Below are positions 45,638 to 57,154 of a stretch of 64,000 bases of DNA, piece by piece. Every line of letters starts with the position of its first letter. Positions within the stretch are counted from its first letter, which is position 1. Source of the DNA: Lavandula angustifolia. Its lineage: Eukaryota > Streptophyta > Magnoliopsida > Lamiales > Lamiaceae. The stretch lies in assembly GCA_028984105.1 (NCBI GenBank), contig CM054824.1, positions 3,720,001 to 3,784,000 of the forward strand, written 5' to 3'. The notes beneath the pieces were generated by a model. That model had not been told where the DNA came from and ran no database searches. It saw nothing but the letters and a program-made list of their open reading frames with translations. Both the position numbers and the translations under genes were made by a program.

Positions 45638-48600
45638 ATGGCGGAAACCAATATCTCTATGATATCTCCAGCGGATATGCAGAACATTCTGGAGAAGGAT
45701 CGCGTGTGGTTTGAACCCACCATGGATTTCTATTCATGCGATCTGGAGTATATGGATGAGATCTTCTCAGCTCTGCGCGAGTCAGGGCTGGAGAAATTTC
45801 TGTCTAGGAGGCCTTCGTTCTTCCTCCCGAGACAGGTTGCAGAGCTGTACTTGAATTCAAACGCAGTGTCTGGAGACATAGTGGCAAGGTTTGTTGCCCA
45901 TTCTATCCAAAACGCCACTATGGAGCTGAAGCAAATGTCCATCAAGGATGCCTTGAAGCGGAGTTTTGATCTGCCCTCCGAAGGAACCAAGATTGGATCG
46001 GGTACAGAGACGACCAAGTTGATGAATACCTTACCGTCTTCTGTGGAAAGCCCACTACATTCAGAGCTGCTTTTCCGAAGAACAGCATGTTGCCTCAGTT
46101 CAGGGCACTTGCCTATATAGTGACGCAGCTACTGACAAGCCAAGCAGGGTCGTTTGACCAAGTGTCGAGGCCTAAGATTCAGATGATGATGGCCATATAC
46201 GACCGAGCCCAGATAAATTGGACGGAGTTCTTTCTCCGAGAATTCATGGCTCAGCCGCTAAGTTCGACAAAGCATCGAACATGCCGAGCGCAAAGGGCAA
46301 ATTGGTTGTATGGACTCAAACTGTCCATTATGATCGAAGATTTATGTGGATGTCGAGCCTATCACCTACGGTGACAAGGAGTACTTCAATGTGAAGAAGG
46401 TCAGATTTCACAACAAGACAGCAGCGCTTCAGCAGATAGGGTCAGGACCCTCAGCAGTCTCTCCGAAATCAAAGTCTCAGCAGACTATGCCTACAAAGAA
46501 AAGAACCCCTCCCGCTAAAACTCCTAAGGCACCGGCAAAGAAACTGAAGAAAGCCGTTGAGGTGCCGCCTCCGAGGAGGTTCCACAAGTGCCTCGCCGAA
46601 CGGGCTCCCGAGAAGACTACTCGGCCCATGCGCTGGTTGATGAGTCCGAGTCTTTCGAGAAGACTCGGTCGGTGGAGAAGATTGTTTCCACCGAAAGGGA
46701 CCAAGGGGATGCTTCGAAGCTCGAGCGCAGATATTCGCCGCCTAGACGGCCCCCTTTTCGTCCCTCCACTCGGCTCGGTCCCTCCAACCGAAGAGCGAGA
46801 CTTCACACATAGACTTGGAGTTTCGAGACCGCATCTCGAAGGTGAATCAATCGGGATGGAAGCCTCGGTGATTATATCCGAGCATCCCGAGAAATTCTCG
46901 CAACTAGTTCCGGAGCTTGCCGACTACTTAGACTTGTTGCTCATCGCCAAAACAAAGCAAGGCTCCACATGTTGCTTGCGACATCGGGAGTGGCCTCGTC
47001 TACGGCGCCTTGTCCTCCACTACTCCTGTCGGCGCACTGCATGAAGAGGAATTGAGAGCCGAGAGAGGAGATAAGGCTATTCGAGCCACGAAGACCTCGG
47101 CTCAATGGACAATCCGAGGGCTGCAATGCCGGCCATGATTCATGATCGACAGCACGCCTCCGGCCCAAAGACCCTCGGATGGGTCGGACCATGACGACCC
47201 ACCCCAGTGATTCGAGCCCCGGAAAGCCCGATGAGGGACATCCACAGGACAAGGATACCCATACCGAAACTTGCTCCACCTCTCGGCATTCTTGGTCCCG
47301 AGAAGTCCAAGGCCGGTGCTTCGTCCTCGAAGAGCCCGCTCGGCTCTTGCTTTGCGATCGACTTTCGAAGCGGCGCCCGGCCGGCACGCAAAGAGATCTC
47401 GATCGGTGGCAAAAGCCTTAACCGCTCAAGGGATCAAAAATCGAGATCTTGCGAAGGCTATCCATAGGACATGGAAGCGGATCGCTCAAGCCACGACTAA
47501 AGAACTTCGGGGGTTGAAGTCTTCGTCTCTCCATCGGCCGCCCCCGATGTTTCGCGCTTATTTCGGAAGAGTTGGCTCAAGAAGCAAGTCAAATTCGAAG
47601 CTCGGCTCAAGATCTTTCGGGAGAGCCAAGCCAAGCTACTTGATGAATTTTTGGCTTCTAAACCGGCTCATACCGACGCTATCACCGAACAATCCGAGGC
47701 CACCGAACAAAGACTTGAGAATATCCAACCGGCCTTGGAAGACAAGATCACCGAGAAGCCGAAAGACTTCAAGGAAGCAGTGACCTCTCTCACAAGCAAG
47801 ACAAGGAAAACCTTACCATGGAGAGGAACGAGTTGCATAAGGCTCGACTAAGCTCCACGATCGTCTTGATGAGCATGTCAACCTCCTACAAAAGTCCGAA
47901 GAAGTCGGTCCTAGTCCCTACCCGGTGCTCATTGATGATGCCAAAAAGGGGGAAAGTGAAGGAAAAAAAGGGAAGGAAAGAAGAGTACCGAGAAGCTGAC
48001 TCAAACTCGGTCTCGAAGGGTGAGGCCCGGGGTGTTTCGGCTGCGAGCACACCGAAACCGGCCCAAGTGGCTCGAGACCCCAGCAGACTACTCGGGCAAC
48101 CCGGACTCCCAAAGAAATTATTAAGGAGGTTGTCGAGTACGCCGAACAAAGCGGTGGAGGACTCAGAAGATGAAGAGGCTCCTATTCCACCACCAGTTCA
48201 AGAAGGCAAGGGCAAACAGAAGCTTAAAATTCCAACCCCTCCAGCAAAGAGATTAAGATACATATCTGCTGAGGAGGAAGCCCAAATAGCTGCGGATGAG
48301 AAGTTGGCCAGAGAAATTGTAGATGCCGAAGCAGCTAACAAGCCAAAGTCTAAGCCTGCCAAAGGAAAGACTAAAGCCCCATCCAGAGGAGGAAAGAGAA
48401 CTGCTAGACTGCCTCCGAGAAAGCTCATCATAACAGATGAAGAGGACAGAGAAAAAGAAAAGGAGCAAAGCAGCAGAAGAAATCCGAAAGGCGGTGGTAC
48501 ATCCAAATCTAGATCTAGTACCCCTGCCGAATCGAACAAGCTCCTCAGAAGCCTCAAGAGCAAGATGCAGAAATTGAAGAAATCTTTGCTCAGATGGATA

Positions 48601-49180
48601 GATATCTCTACAGAGGAGAGGAAGCTAGACAGATAGAGGCTGCCAGACAAAGGATACATTTGGCAGACCTTGAGGCACTCGGGAAGCGTGCATCGAACAA
48701 GAGGCTAGGCCGAGAGTTCCTTCGAAAGCCGACATTCATTATCGATACGAAGGTTCGGGAAGCCAAACGATCGAAAACACATAGATGGCCGAGATCGGAC
48801 GAATGGATGCCTATTCGGTTCAATCGAGAGATGGGAATCGGCCAAGATAGAGTTTATCAAGAGAAATTATTTCACGGCGATTCCGGCTTGAAATGTCTAA
48901 GGCTGATGCCTATGTCGAGTGGATGACCATTACTGAACCTGATCTTTACCCATATAAGCACAGAGCAGTAACTGAAGGGGTAGTAGTCAGCGTTCCTGAA
49001 GCAAGGATCATTCCTCCACCCAGAAGACAAGACGACTCAGTACATCTCGGAATGATTGAACAAGAAGTGAAGAATGCTGCGTTGAACAGAGGATTAGAAC
49101 AAGATGATCCAGCTAGACTTCGCCGAATACCTGAAGTTGAGGAAGAACACGTTCAGAATGTATGGAGTCCCACTGCCTGA
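45638..49180 (+). pseudogene. Envelope-like ORF of Sirevirus A
   Basis: Starts MAETNISMISPADMQNI at 45638 and is open for 164 codons, with EKDRVWFEPTMDFYSCDLEY and ESGLEKFLSRRPSFFLPRQ. Later blocks are a lysine/proline-rich segment (KKRTPPAKTPKAPAKKLKKA, about 46495-46555) and a coil-forming region (47640-47790). A 272-codon frame (47818-48636) contains the internal purine tract and KPAKGKTKAP, and the C-terminal module ends at 49180 (frame 48893-49180). No signal peptide or convincing transmembrane span is visible in the clean parts, so the name envelope-like rests on position only. Broken mainly at 46010-46350, 46560-48100 and 48650-48890. Confidence 0.8.
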
Positions 49181-49472
49181 AGATAAATCCCAAGGTTTCA
49201 TGAATAGGATTCAGCAGTTTAAGGGTTCTCCCTCTTAGTTCTTCGTTTAGCTTAGCAAGATTTGTAAGGTACTGAACTGTTTATTATATATATACAAATC
49301 TTCTTTTGGCTCTGACAACTAATTGTTGTCTAAATAGCCGTGTTTTCTTTATGCTTTACTACTCAGAATCACTGAAGTGATTACTGACGCACACACTTTG
49401 TTTATTTACTTGTCAGTTTTTGCTCGGTTAGATCTCTGATAGACTAGACTTTCGGAGAGTTATTATTTCTCT

Positions 49473-49678
49473 TAGGGGGAAATTGTTGCATGGGGGAAAT
49501 TATTGTAAAGGGGGAAATTGTTCTGCCCTGTCTCCCTCAGTAGTCTAGCACTTACAAGACAACTCCACTGATCCTACTTGTAATATTTGTAAGGAGCTCT
49601 GTTTCTGAGTAAGTTAGTGTTTAGCATAGTTGATAGGACATAGATGATAGGTTTTGGCATCATCAAATAGGGGGAAAT
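49473..49678 (+). other. Cluster of polypurine tracts before the 3' LTR (Sirevirus A)
   Basis: Three GGGGGAAATT motifs spaced about 18 bp apart (49475-49520) and a fourth directly before the LTR (AAATAGGGGGAAATTG, 49665-49680). Multiple purine tracts are a known Sirevirus hallmark; the last one is the expected plus-strand primer. Confidence 0.85.
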
Positions 49679-51380
49679 TGTTGGGTGATGATTCAATCCT
49701 CGGCATGATCATACCGGTGGGAAATGACTCTATCTTCTATATCGAATCACGCTCGGTAGCCTCGTGCTACGAACCGTTGAGAAGATTTGAAGATCCCAAA
49801 ACCCTATCGATTGGTGAACCATTCCTTTGTATTCGTATTTGTCTCTCGAGGTTTCGGACTAAGTAGACACTCTCGCTCCGGTCAAGGCTCTCGGCAGCTT
49901 ATTTGCCTCGGCACCGGTGCGAGAAGACTCGGTGATCTTGGACTCAGCGAGAGCAAGATATCGAAAGACTCGGTGATCTTGGACTCGGCAGAGCAAGATA
50001 TCGAAAGACTCGATGATCTTGGACTCAGCGAGAGCAAGATATGCGAGAGAGTCGGTTGAACCGAACTCGGCAGAGTAGTTCACTTGGACTCGGAGCGATC
50101 ATCGATAGACTTATCTCGGCAGTCTATCTACCGAATACTAGGTCGGACTCAAAGAACGGCGAGATAGTCTTCGGGATCGCGAATCTTTTGAAAGACAACC
50201 AGCATTGTCATGTACGAGGAAGAGAGAAGTCAGCTTCAGTCTGTCTCGAAGTTTGTGTTGTCTCAACCACTCCATCCACCTCAACGAATGACAAGCATAC
50301 ATGTGTCTTCTCACCTGCTAAAGCTGCAGTCAACCTTTTACCTAAAAAGGTGGGAAAGTACACTGTTACCTTCACCAAAAGAGCCGTTTGCTACCAAAAA
50401 GAGAGAGAGAGAAGAAGATCGTCTCCAACGGATCTATTTCAATCTCTACTCTATAAATAGAGGGATCATTCAAGATTAAAAAAAAAGAGAATGCGCGCAC
50501 CTAGAACACGAGAGAGTATTCAAACGAGCGATATTAACGACTAAGTCTTCTGCAAGAAACAACCGAGTTATCTCCGGCGAAAGACTACATCCAGCTCAAA
50601 AGGAACCAAGCTGAACCGACATAAGCTTCTAGTATCCAAGCGACTGACACGAACCTATAGCTAAACCCTCAGTTGTTCGTCGCTCTAGATAGCTACATTC
50701 TCGTTCCTTATCCCTCTAACCCTAAGCTCACTTGTTATATCCATAGCTTAGACGAAGGAGTTCACATTTGAACCCAATCCTTATTGTATAAGGACTCCTT
50801 CATTGTTGGAGAAGTTTGTCAAACACTTTAAGTTTGATAGTGTTGTAAACTGAGACTTGGATCAGTATAAAAACCAAGACGCGGCTTTGCCCAGTGTGCA
50901 AGCTGACTGAGACTAACTCAGGATAATAAATAGCCTCCTGATCATTCGGGACAGTGGACGTAAGATTTGAGCGATATCCGAACCACTTTAAAAATCTTGT
51001 GTCTCTATCGCTTTCTTAATCGTTGCATTGATTTTACTATTCATACCGAACATCATATTTAAAATCAATCAACCTGTCTCAGACATCTCGAACTCTTAAT
51101 CTACCGAATCGAGACTTAAACGTTTTCTCACAAAAACCGATTTGGGCCTACACTATTCCGCGCACTGAACTCTTACCGTAGATGCGAATTTCGACGTAGT
51201 CGGTTAGCGAGATCTCGGTGAGTCGATACGCCTTTAACTCGATTCGAACAGGTATGCAGTGCCCGGCTGAATTTGATCGAGACACCATCCTGAATATGAC
51301 TGTTCGAGTTCGAAATTGAGAAATCGAATCAGGTGTATTCACCCCCCCCCCTACACCTGACCGTACACTCGGGACCAACA
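49679..51380 (+). mobile_element. 3' LTR of Sirevirus A
   Basis: 1,702 bp, TGTTGGGTGATGATTC to CGGGACCAACA, followed by ATATA. TATA box CTATAAATAG at 50451-50460. Three imperfect copies of a GGTGATCTTGGACTCGGC / AAGATATCGAAAGACTC motif occur at 49930-50045. Confidence 0.93.
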
Positions 51381-52918
51381 ATATATATATATATGAGTAT
51401 CACTTTCAAATTAATTTCATTTTCAATTCAATTAAAGTCAGTAGCAATTTTCAGTAAATTGAAGGGTAAATATTTTATTCTCTTTTTTTTAATCCGTACA
51501 CACACATCTAAATATATATAGAAACCCGATTCAACTGATTTCAACTAATTAATCAATTCAATTTTACCAATTTAAAGGAATCGTACATTTATACATCAAA
51601 ATAGTCGTTTCAATCTACTTGATTCATAATTGCAATTCTTTTTTAATAATTTAAACTCATTTCCAATTAAAACATTCAAAATAAATTTTCAGTTACCAAC
51701 CTAAACGTGCATTTTCCTTTCACATTTCATTCTCTACCCACGGTTATCACCCCTATCTCATTTCTTTCAACTGTCGCTCAACCAAACTTAGGCAATTATT
51801 TTCTTTCTTCCTCGGTTTCTTTCTTCCCACTTTTGCCCGCCGCTCATTCCCCCATCTTCCGTGAAATTGAGTGCATTAGGTGAAATTATTTCTCTTTTTC
51901 ACGCTTTGAGGATTCTCACGTTGTGATCGAAAAGTTTGATAGTTATATCCCGGTATTTGTTACATTTTTCAATGGATATTTACTTTATGCGCTTTTGAAA
52001 TAGTAAAACTACAATTTTTTAATATCTGACTTTACAGTGCATAATTTATAATTATATATAAAAACTGAATATTTCAATTTCAAAATAATTTCAATTTCAA
52101 TTTTAATTAAATTCAATTGCAATTGCAATTTTCAGTAAATTGAAGGGTAAATGTATTATTGTTTTTTGTTAATCCCTACATTCACATCTAAATATATATC
52201 GATACTCGAATTCATTTAATTTCAACTAATTAATCAATCCAATTTTACCAATTTAAAGGAATTGTGCATATATGCATCAAAATAGACGTTTCAATCTACT
52301 TGATTCATAATTGTAATTCTTTTTGAATAATTTAACTCATTTCCAATTAAAATATTCAAAATAATTTTTCAGTTGCCAACCTAAACGTGCACTTTCCTTT
52401 CACTTTTCACCCGTTCGCCGGTACAGTTAGCTGACCTCAAACATAGTTGAATCCATCAACTCGAGCAGTTCACAGCACGATGTCTGCCGATATGCGCTAT
52501 GATCGAGGGCATATGTCACATGGTGGAACAGTGGTGTGACCAAAATCGAGCATCATGGTGTATCCTTCAGAATCATAAACTCATGTCATGCTTCGACTCA
52601 TTGATTCAGGTCATATTCTCGGATTTGGGCTTCGTATCTGGGATTCTTTTTGTTCGGGTAGGTTCGGACATTGAATTTGTTGTTTCAATATTTGTATTTC
52701 TCAGTAGAAGATTCACCAATTTTACCTTCTAACTTTTTTATCAGGTATGCAGCAATTATGGGATCCTCAACTGTTGAAAGGATTGTTTAAAAGCGTTTTA
52801 TCTTGGTCAATTACTGCCTTTTTGCATTTTATTTTATTCTAGTGTTTTTTTTTATCTTTTGCAATTTATTTTATTCTAATTTTTTAATTTTTTTTATTAT
52901 CTATCTTTTATATATCTA

Positions 52919-52987
<69 letters not shown>

Positions 52988-53057
52988 CACTTTCAAATTA
53001 ATTTCAATTTCAATTCAATTCAATTAAAGACAATTGCAATTTTCAGTAAATTGAAGG
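51381..53057 (+). repeat. Duplicated flank unit U (copies 1b, 2 and 3)
   Basis: 51410-51725 and 52085-52405 are two similar copies of the block from TTCAGTAAATTGAAGGGTAAAT to CCTTTCAC. 52553-52985 repeats 35925-36313, and 53000-53057 repeats the start of the block again (CAGTAAATTGAAGG) up to element B. A (CT)n(TA)n microsatellite is at 52918-52984. No gene recognised; the ORF at 52499-52732 is the counterpart of the one left of element A. Confidence 0.8.
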
Positions 53058-54706
53058 TGTTGGGTGATGATTCCATCCTCAGCACTGTTTCACTCAGTGG
53101 GAAATGATTCGGTCTTAGACACTGATCTTAAGCTCAGTAGCCTTGTGCTCGTACTTGTCCGAAGATTTGAAGATCCCAAAACCCTATCTCGAATGATGAA
53201 CCATTCCCTTGTATCTGTTTTGTCTCTGAGGTTTCAGACTTAATAGACACTCTGCTCTGGTCAAGGCGCTCAGTAGCTTATTTGCCTCAGCACCAGTGTA
53301 GAAGACTCGGTGATCTTGGACTCGGCAGGAGCAAAGATATGCGAGAGAGTCAATTGAACCGAACTCAGCGAGTGTAGTTCATCGAACTCGTAGCCGATCT
53401 TCGATAGACTTATCTCGGCAGTCTATCTATCGAATACAAGGTCGGACTCAAGCAACGGCGGATAGTCTTCGGGGATCGTCGAGAATCTTTTGAAAGACAA
53501 TCGGCATTGTCATGTACGAGGAAGAGAGAAGTCGGCTTGATCCGTCTCGAACTCGTGCCTTGTCTCAACCACTCCATCCACCTCGACGAATGACAAGCAT
53601 ACACATATCTTCTCACCTGCTAAAGCTGCAGTCAACCTTTTACCTAAAAAGGTGGGAAAGTACACTGTTACCTACACCAAAAGAGCCGTTTGCTACCAAA
53701 AAGAGAGAGAGAGAAGAAGATCGTCTCCAACGGATCTATTGCAATCTCTGCTCTATAAATAGAGGGATTATTCAAGAAGAATGCACCGAATGCACGTATC
53801 TAGAGCAAAAAAAATCAAGAAAGCATTCAACGAGCAAAGAACCCAAAGAACTACGTCTTAGCAAGAACTCGAAGAACAATCTTCCGGCGAAAGACTACAT
53901 TCTAGCTCATAGGGAATCAAGCTGAACCGACATACAAAGCCTCTAGTATCCAATCGACGTTACACGAACTTATAGCTTACCTTCAGCTGTTCGTTAATCT
54001 AGAAGCTACTCTCTCATATTCCCTATCCCTCTAACCCTAAGCTCAACCGTTCTTATCTATAGCTTAGATGAAGGAGTTCACATTTGAACCCAATCCTTAT
54101 TGTATAAGGACTCCTTCACTGTTGGAGAAGTTTGTCAAACACTTTAAGTTTGATAGTGTTGTAAACTGAGACTTGGATCAGTATAAAAACCAAGACGCGG
54201 CTTTGCCCAGTGTGCAAGCTGACTGAGACTAACTCAGGATAATAAATAGCCTCCTGATCATTTGGGACAGTGGACGTAGGATTTGAGCGATATCCGAACC
54301 ACTTTAAAAATGCTGTGTCTCTTACTGCTTTCTTAACTGTTGCATTGATTTTACTATTTATACTGAACATCATATTTAAAATCAATCAACTGTCTCGAGC
54401 ATACTAAACTTTTAATCTACTGAACTGAGACTTAAAACGTTTTCTCACAAAAACTGATTTGGGCCTACACTATTCCGCGCACTGAACTCTTATGGTAGAT
54501 ACTAAATTCGACCTAGTCGGTTAGCGAGATCTCGGTGAGTCGGTACTCTTAGCCTTTAACTCGATTCGGTAACGGTTGTGCAGTCGCCGAATCTTATTCG
54601 ATCGGACACCATCCTAAATAGGATTGTTCGAGTTCGAAGTTGAGAAATCGAATCAGGTGTATTCACCCCCCCCCCTCTACACCTGACCGTACACTCGGGA
54701 CCAGCA
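53058..54706 (+). mobile_element. 5' LTR of Sirevirus B
   Basis: 1,649 bp from TGTTGGGTGATGATTCCATC to GGGACCAGCA. TATA box CTATAAATAG at 53753-53762. From about 54065 to 54480 it is very similar to the element A 3' LTR (50750-51175). Confidence 0.92.
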
Positions 54707-54708
54707 AT

Positions 54709-54719
54709 TGGTATCGAGC
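54709..54719 (+). other. Primer binding site, tRNA-Met (Sirevirus B)
   Basis: TGGTATCGAGC, two bases after the LTR, with the same missing A as in element A. Confidence 0.8.
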
Positions 54720-54825
54720 TTGAGTTCTTTAAGACTCTTGTCACTTTTGGACCGGTCTATTCGAACGGATCCCGGAGGAAAACGTTTTCACTGCATATCA
54801 CTCTACATTCATATCTATATTCTTC

Positions 54826-55966
54826 ATGGCTGATATGTCAGGTATAAGGATGGTACCCATGTTCTCGGTGGAGAATTATGGAGTATGGCGAGTCAGAATG
54901 GAAGTACATCTGACATCCCTCCATGACAGTATGACTGAAGTGCTTGAAGATGGACCTATCGTTCCCATGATCGATAGTGTCGTAACTCAGGACCAAGCTC
55001 AAGGAGGAGGAATGGTGACCGGGAAGAAGATTCCCAAAGACAGAAGTCTCTTCACTCCTGAGGAGAAGAAGCTTCACAACTTAGACCGTGTTGCCAGAAA
55101 CGCTATACTGACCACCCTTAATGATTCTTATCTTGGCAGGGTTCAGGAATGCAAGACCGCAAAAGAACTCTAGGACGCTCTAGCGCTATTGAGTCGAGGG
55201 ACTCAGAAGATTAAAGCGAATAAACTAGCGCTGGAACTCCAAAAGCTGGAAAGCTTGTCTCTCATGCCCGGTGACAAAATCGAAGATCTGAACGTCAGAT
55301 TTACCAATCTGATGAACTCTATCAATGGGCTGGGAAAGACATTCAGCAACCGAGAGATGAATCGAAGATTCGAGGGCACGCTTGGGACGGACATTGGACA
55401 CCTTTTGCCACTCTATTGCGACATTCGACTTAGATGCTTGTGTCTCCCGACCATATCTTTTCGTAATTACGGGCGAGAGGAATTTGAGTTCGACAGACCT
55501 CAAAGAAAGCAGAGAGCTGAAGCTGACACAAAAATCGACCATGCTTTCAAAGCATCAGTCAGCACAGCATCTCCAGCGACGAGCAAAACGACGAGTAAGA
55601 CTGAGCCTTCACTCAATGATCTACAAGAAGGAAGTCTCGCTAAGAAGTATGCGCTGCTCGCTGTGAAGTATCAGAAGGAGAAGGAGCGACGCGAGAAAAG
55701 TGACTAAAGCCTATCGGGAAACGAAAGGTAAGTCAAATTATATGTCGAAACACACTCTTCGACTCACAATCTTCGAATGCGTAAAGAAAGATGACTCGGA
55801 ACCATCAAAGAATAGCGAAAGCAAAGAAGAAAGAGTCATCGCTTGTTACAACCGCAAGAAGCCAGGACATTATCAGTATGATTGTCCTGAGCTTAGTAGT
55901 GCTGAACGCGCAAAGCACGTAAGGCAAGGAGAGAGAAATTCGCCCGTAAAAGACAATCCTACATAG
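54826..55966 (+). pseudogene. gag of Sirevirus B (few breaks)
   Basis: Starts MADMSGIRMVPMFSVENYGV. An in-frame TAG follows AKEL at 55171, then the frame stays open through SLMPGDKIEDLNVRFTNLMN. It shifts after the HLLPLYCD segment and is open again to 55707. A shifted frame (55700-55966) carries CYNRKKPGHYQYDC, a CCHC zinc knuckle whose second Cys is Arg (codon CGC at 55853-55855). Gag forms the nucleocapsid of the virus-like particle in the cytoplasm. As written it cannot make a full protein. Confidence 0.85.
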
Positions 55967-56327
55967 TCGGCGAAATCTCGGACGACTCGAGAAGAGGTCG
56001 ACTCCTTTATGGATTCATCGGATGATGATGCGGCTTTCATGGCCTTAGAGCTTGAAGTGAAGAATCGTTGAAAAGTGCATGATGGCAGGCGAAGAGGATG
56101 AGGTAAATTCTCATGAACCACTTAACTCCTCTTCACATTGCACACACGACACTATTTCAGGTGCAGATGAGAATTTGGACGTCGCGACCGCATATGAAGA
56201 TCTACTAGATGAACAAATTCAGATGAGTCTGTAGCTCAGCAAGACTCTTCAGGAGTTGGATACCCTGAAAGTAGAGAATCAGTGACTTTCTCAGGAGAGT
56301 CAAGTTGCTACTGAGGCCGAAGGACTT

Positions 56328-57083
56328 GTGTTGAGACTCAGGGAGGAGATAAACTCTCTGATGGCCAAGTCTCAGCATCAAGAAGATCGGATTTCAGTTT
56401 TGACCAATGACTTGACTCAGAAAGATAATGAACTGAGTCTGCTGAAGCAAGAAATGTCAGGACTTCAGACCGAGCACGACACACTGAAGAAGAGTGATGA
56501 TGTCTGGAGGATCCTGATGACTGAGAGGTACATGGGTGCTGAGAAGAAATTAGAGGCTATGCTAGCAAGCAATAAGCCAAAGCACTGCAAGGAAGGACTT
56601 GGATTCAGCCAGGGAGCTTCCTCATCTGCCCCAGTACACTCAGAAGTACGGCTTGCTGATAGGTTTGTTCAAGGGGAAACTATGAACGCAAATATACTGA
56701 ACCCCCTAGCAAAGAACAAACAGAAGATGAAAGCACCTCATCCCACACATCAGCATTCTGACAAGAAGATCAGTGCCAAGAAACCCCAGTTCAGTCAAGG
56801 GGGAACCAGCAAATCAAAATTGGCAGATCAGTATGGACCTCCAAAGCTGACACATCCAGCTCAGTATGGGTCATATTATTATGAACCTATAGTCGAAGAG
56901 GCTCCAAAGGTCGAAGAAAAGGAAAGCCACACACGAAGGCTAAGGTCGGCGATCCCCCGGCTCGAGAAGATTAGGACTCCTGAACCTCAGAAGCCTCAGA
57001 AGTCACCTATGACCAGTCCAGTGGTCAGATATGTTGACTCTAGTGGAAAGAAGATGTCTGAAACCACCAGGGTTGTTAGATAG
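56328..57083 (+). CDS. Coiled-coil linker region of Sirevirus B polyprotein
   Basis: A 251-codon frame, probably the C-terminal extension of gag. It begins with heptad-rich sequence (LREEINSLMAKSQHQEDRIS, then LTQKDNELSLLKQEM), predicting a coiled coil, followed by a basic, proline-rich tail (HPTHQHSDKKISAKKP). Sirevirus gag proteins are known to have such C-terminal coils. Flanked by frame breaks, so part of a decayed polyprotein. Upstream sequence from 56110 continues the coil in another frame. Confidence 0.6.
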   Translation: MLRLREEINSLMAKSQHQEDRISVLTNDLTQKDNELSLLKQEMSGLQTEHDTLKKSDDVWRILMTERYMGAEKKLEAMLASNKPKHCKEGLGFSQGASSSAPVHSEVRLADRFVQGETMNANILNPLAKNKQKMKAPHPTHQHSDKKISAKKPQFSQGGTSKSKLADQYGPPKLTHPAQYGSYYYEPIVEEAPKVEEKESHTRRLRSAIPRLEKIRTPEPQKPQKSPMTSPVVRYVDSSGKKMSETTRVVR

Positions 57084-57154
57084 ATTTGGGTTATGAAAAC
57101 TAACATCTAAGGACCCAAAATCAAAAATAAAGGGTACCTGAATATAATTACGTT

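Larger units (their letters stand above)
36314..51380 (+). mobile_element. Sirevirus A (Ty1/copia) with both LTRs
   Basis: A full-length Sirevirus: 5' LTR 36314-38038, tRNA-Met primer site 38041-38051, gag, protease, integrase, RT and RNase H, spacer, envelope-like ORF, clustered polypurine tracts, 3' LTR 49679-51380. The candidate 5-bp target duplication is ATATA on both sides, but it lies in a TA repeat and is therefore weak. The annotated 15-kb length includes 500 Ns and about 560 bp of apparent duplicate sequence around the gap. Coding quality alternates between clean tracts (43781-46560, 48110-48650, 48900-49180) and badly broken ones. Confidence 0.9.

Noticed and set aside
45638..49180. 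Calling the Sirevirus third ORF a true viral envelope gene
   Set aside because: No signal peptide, glycosylation-rich ectodomain or membrane span is evident in the readable frames; only its position supports the name.
36314..51380. ATATA as a proven target duplication of element A
   Set aside because: It lies in a TA repeat, so the match could be chance; reported only as a candidate.
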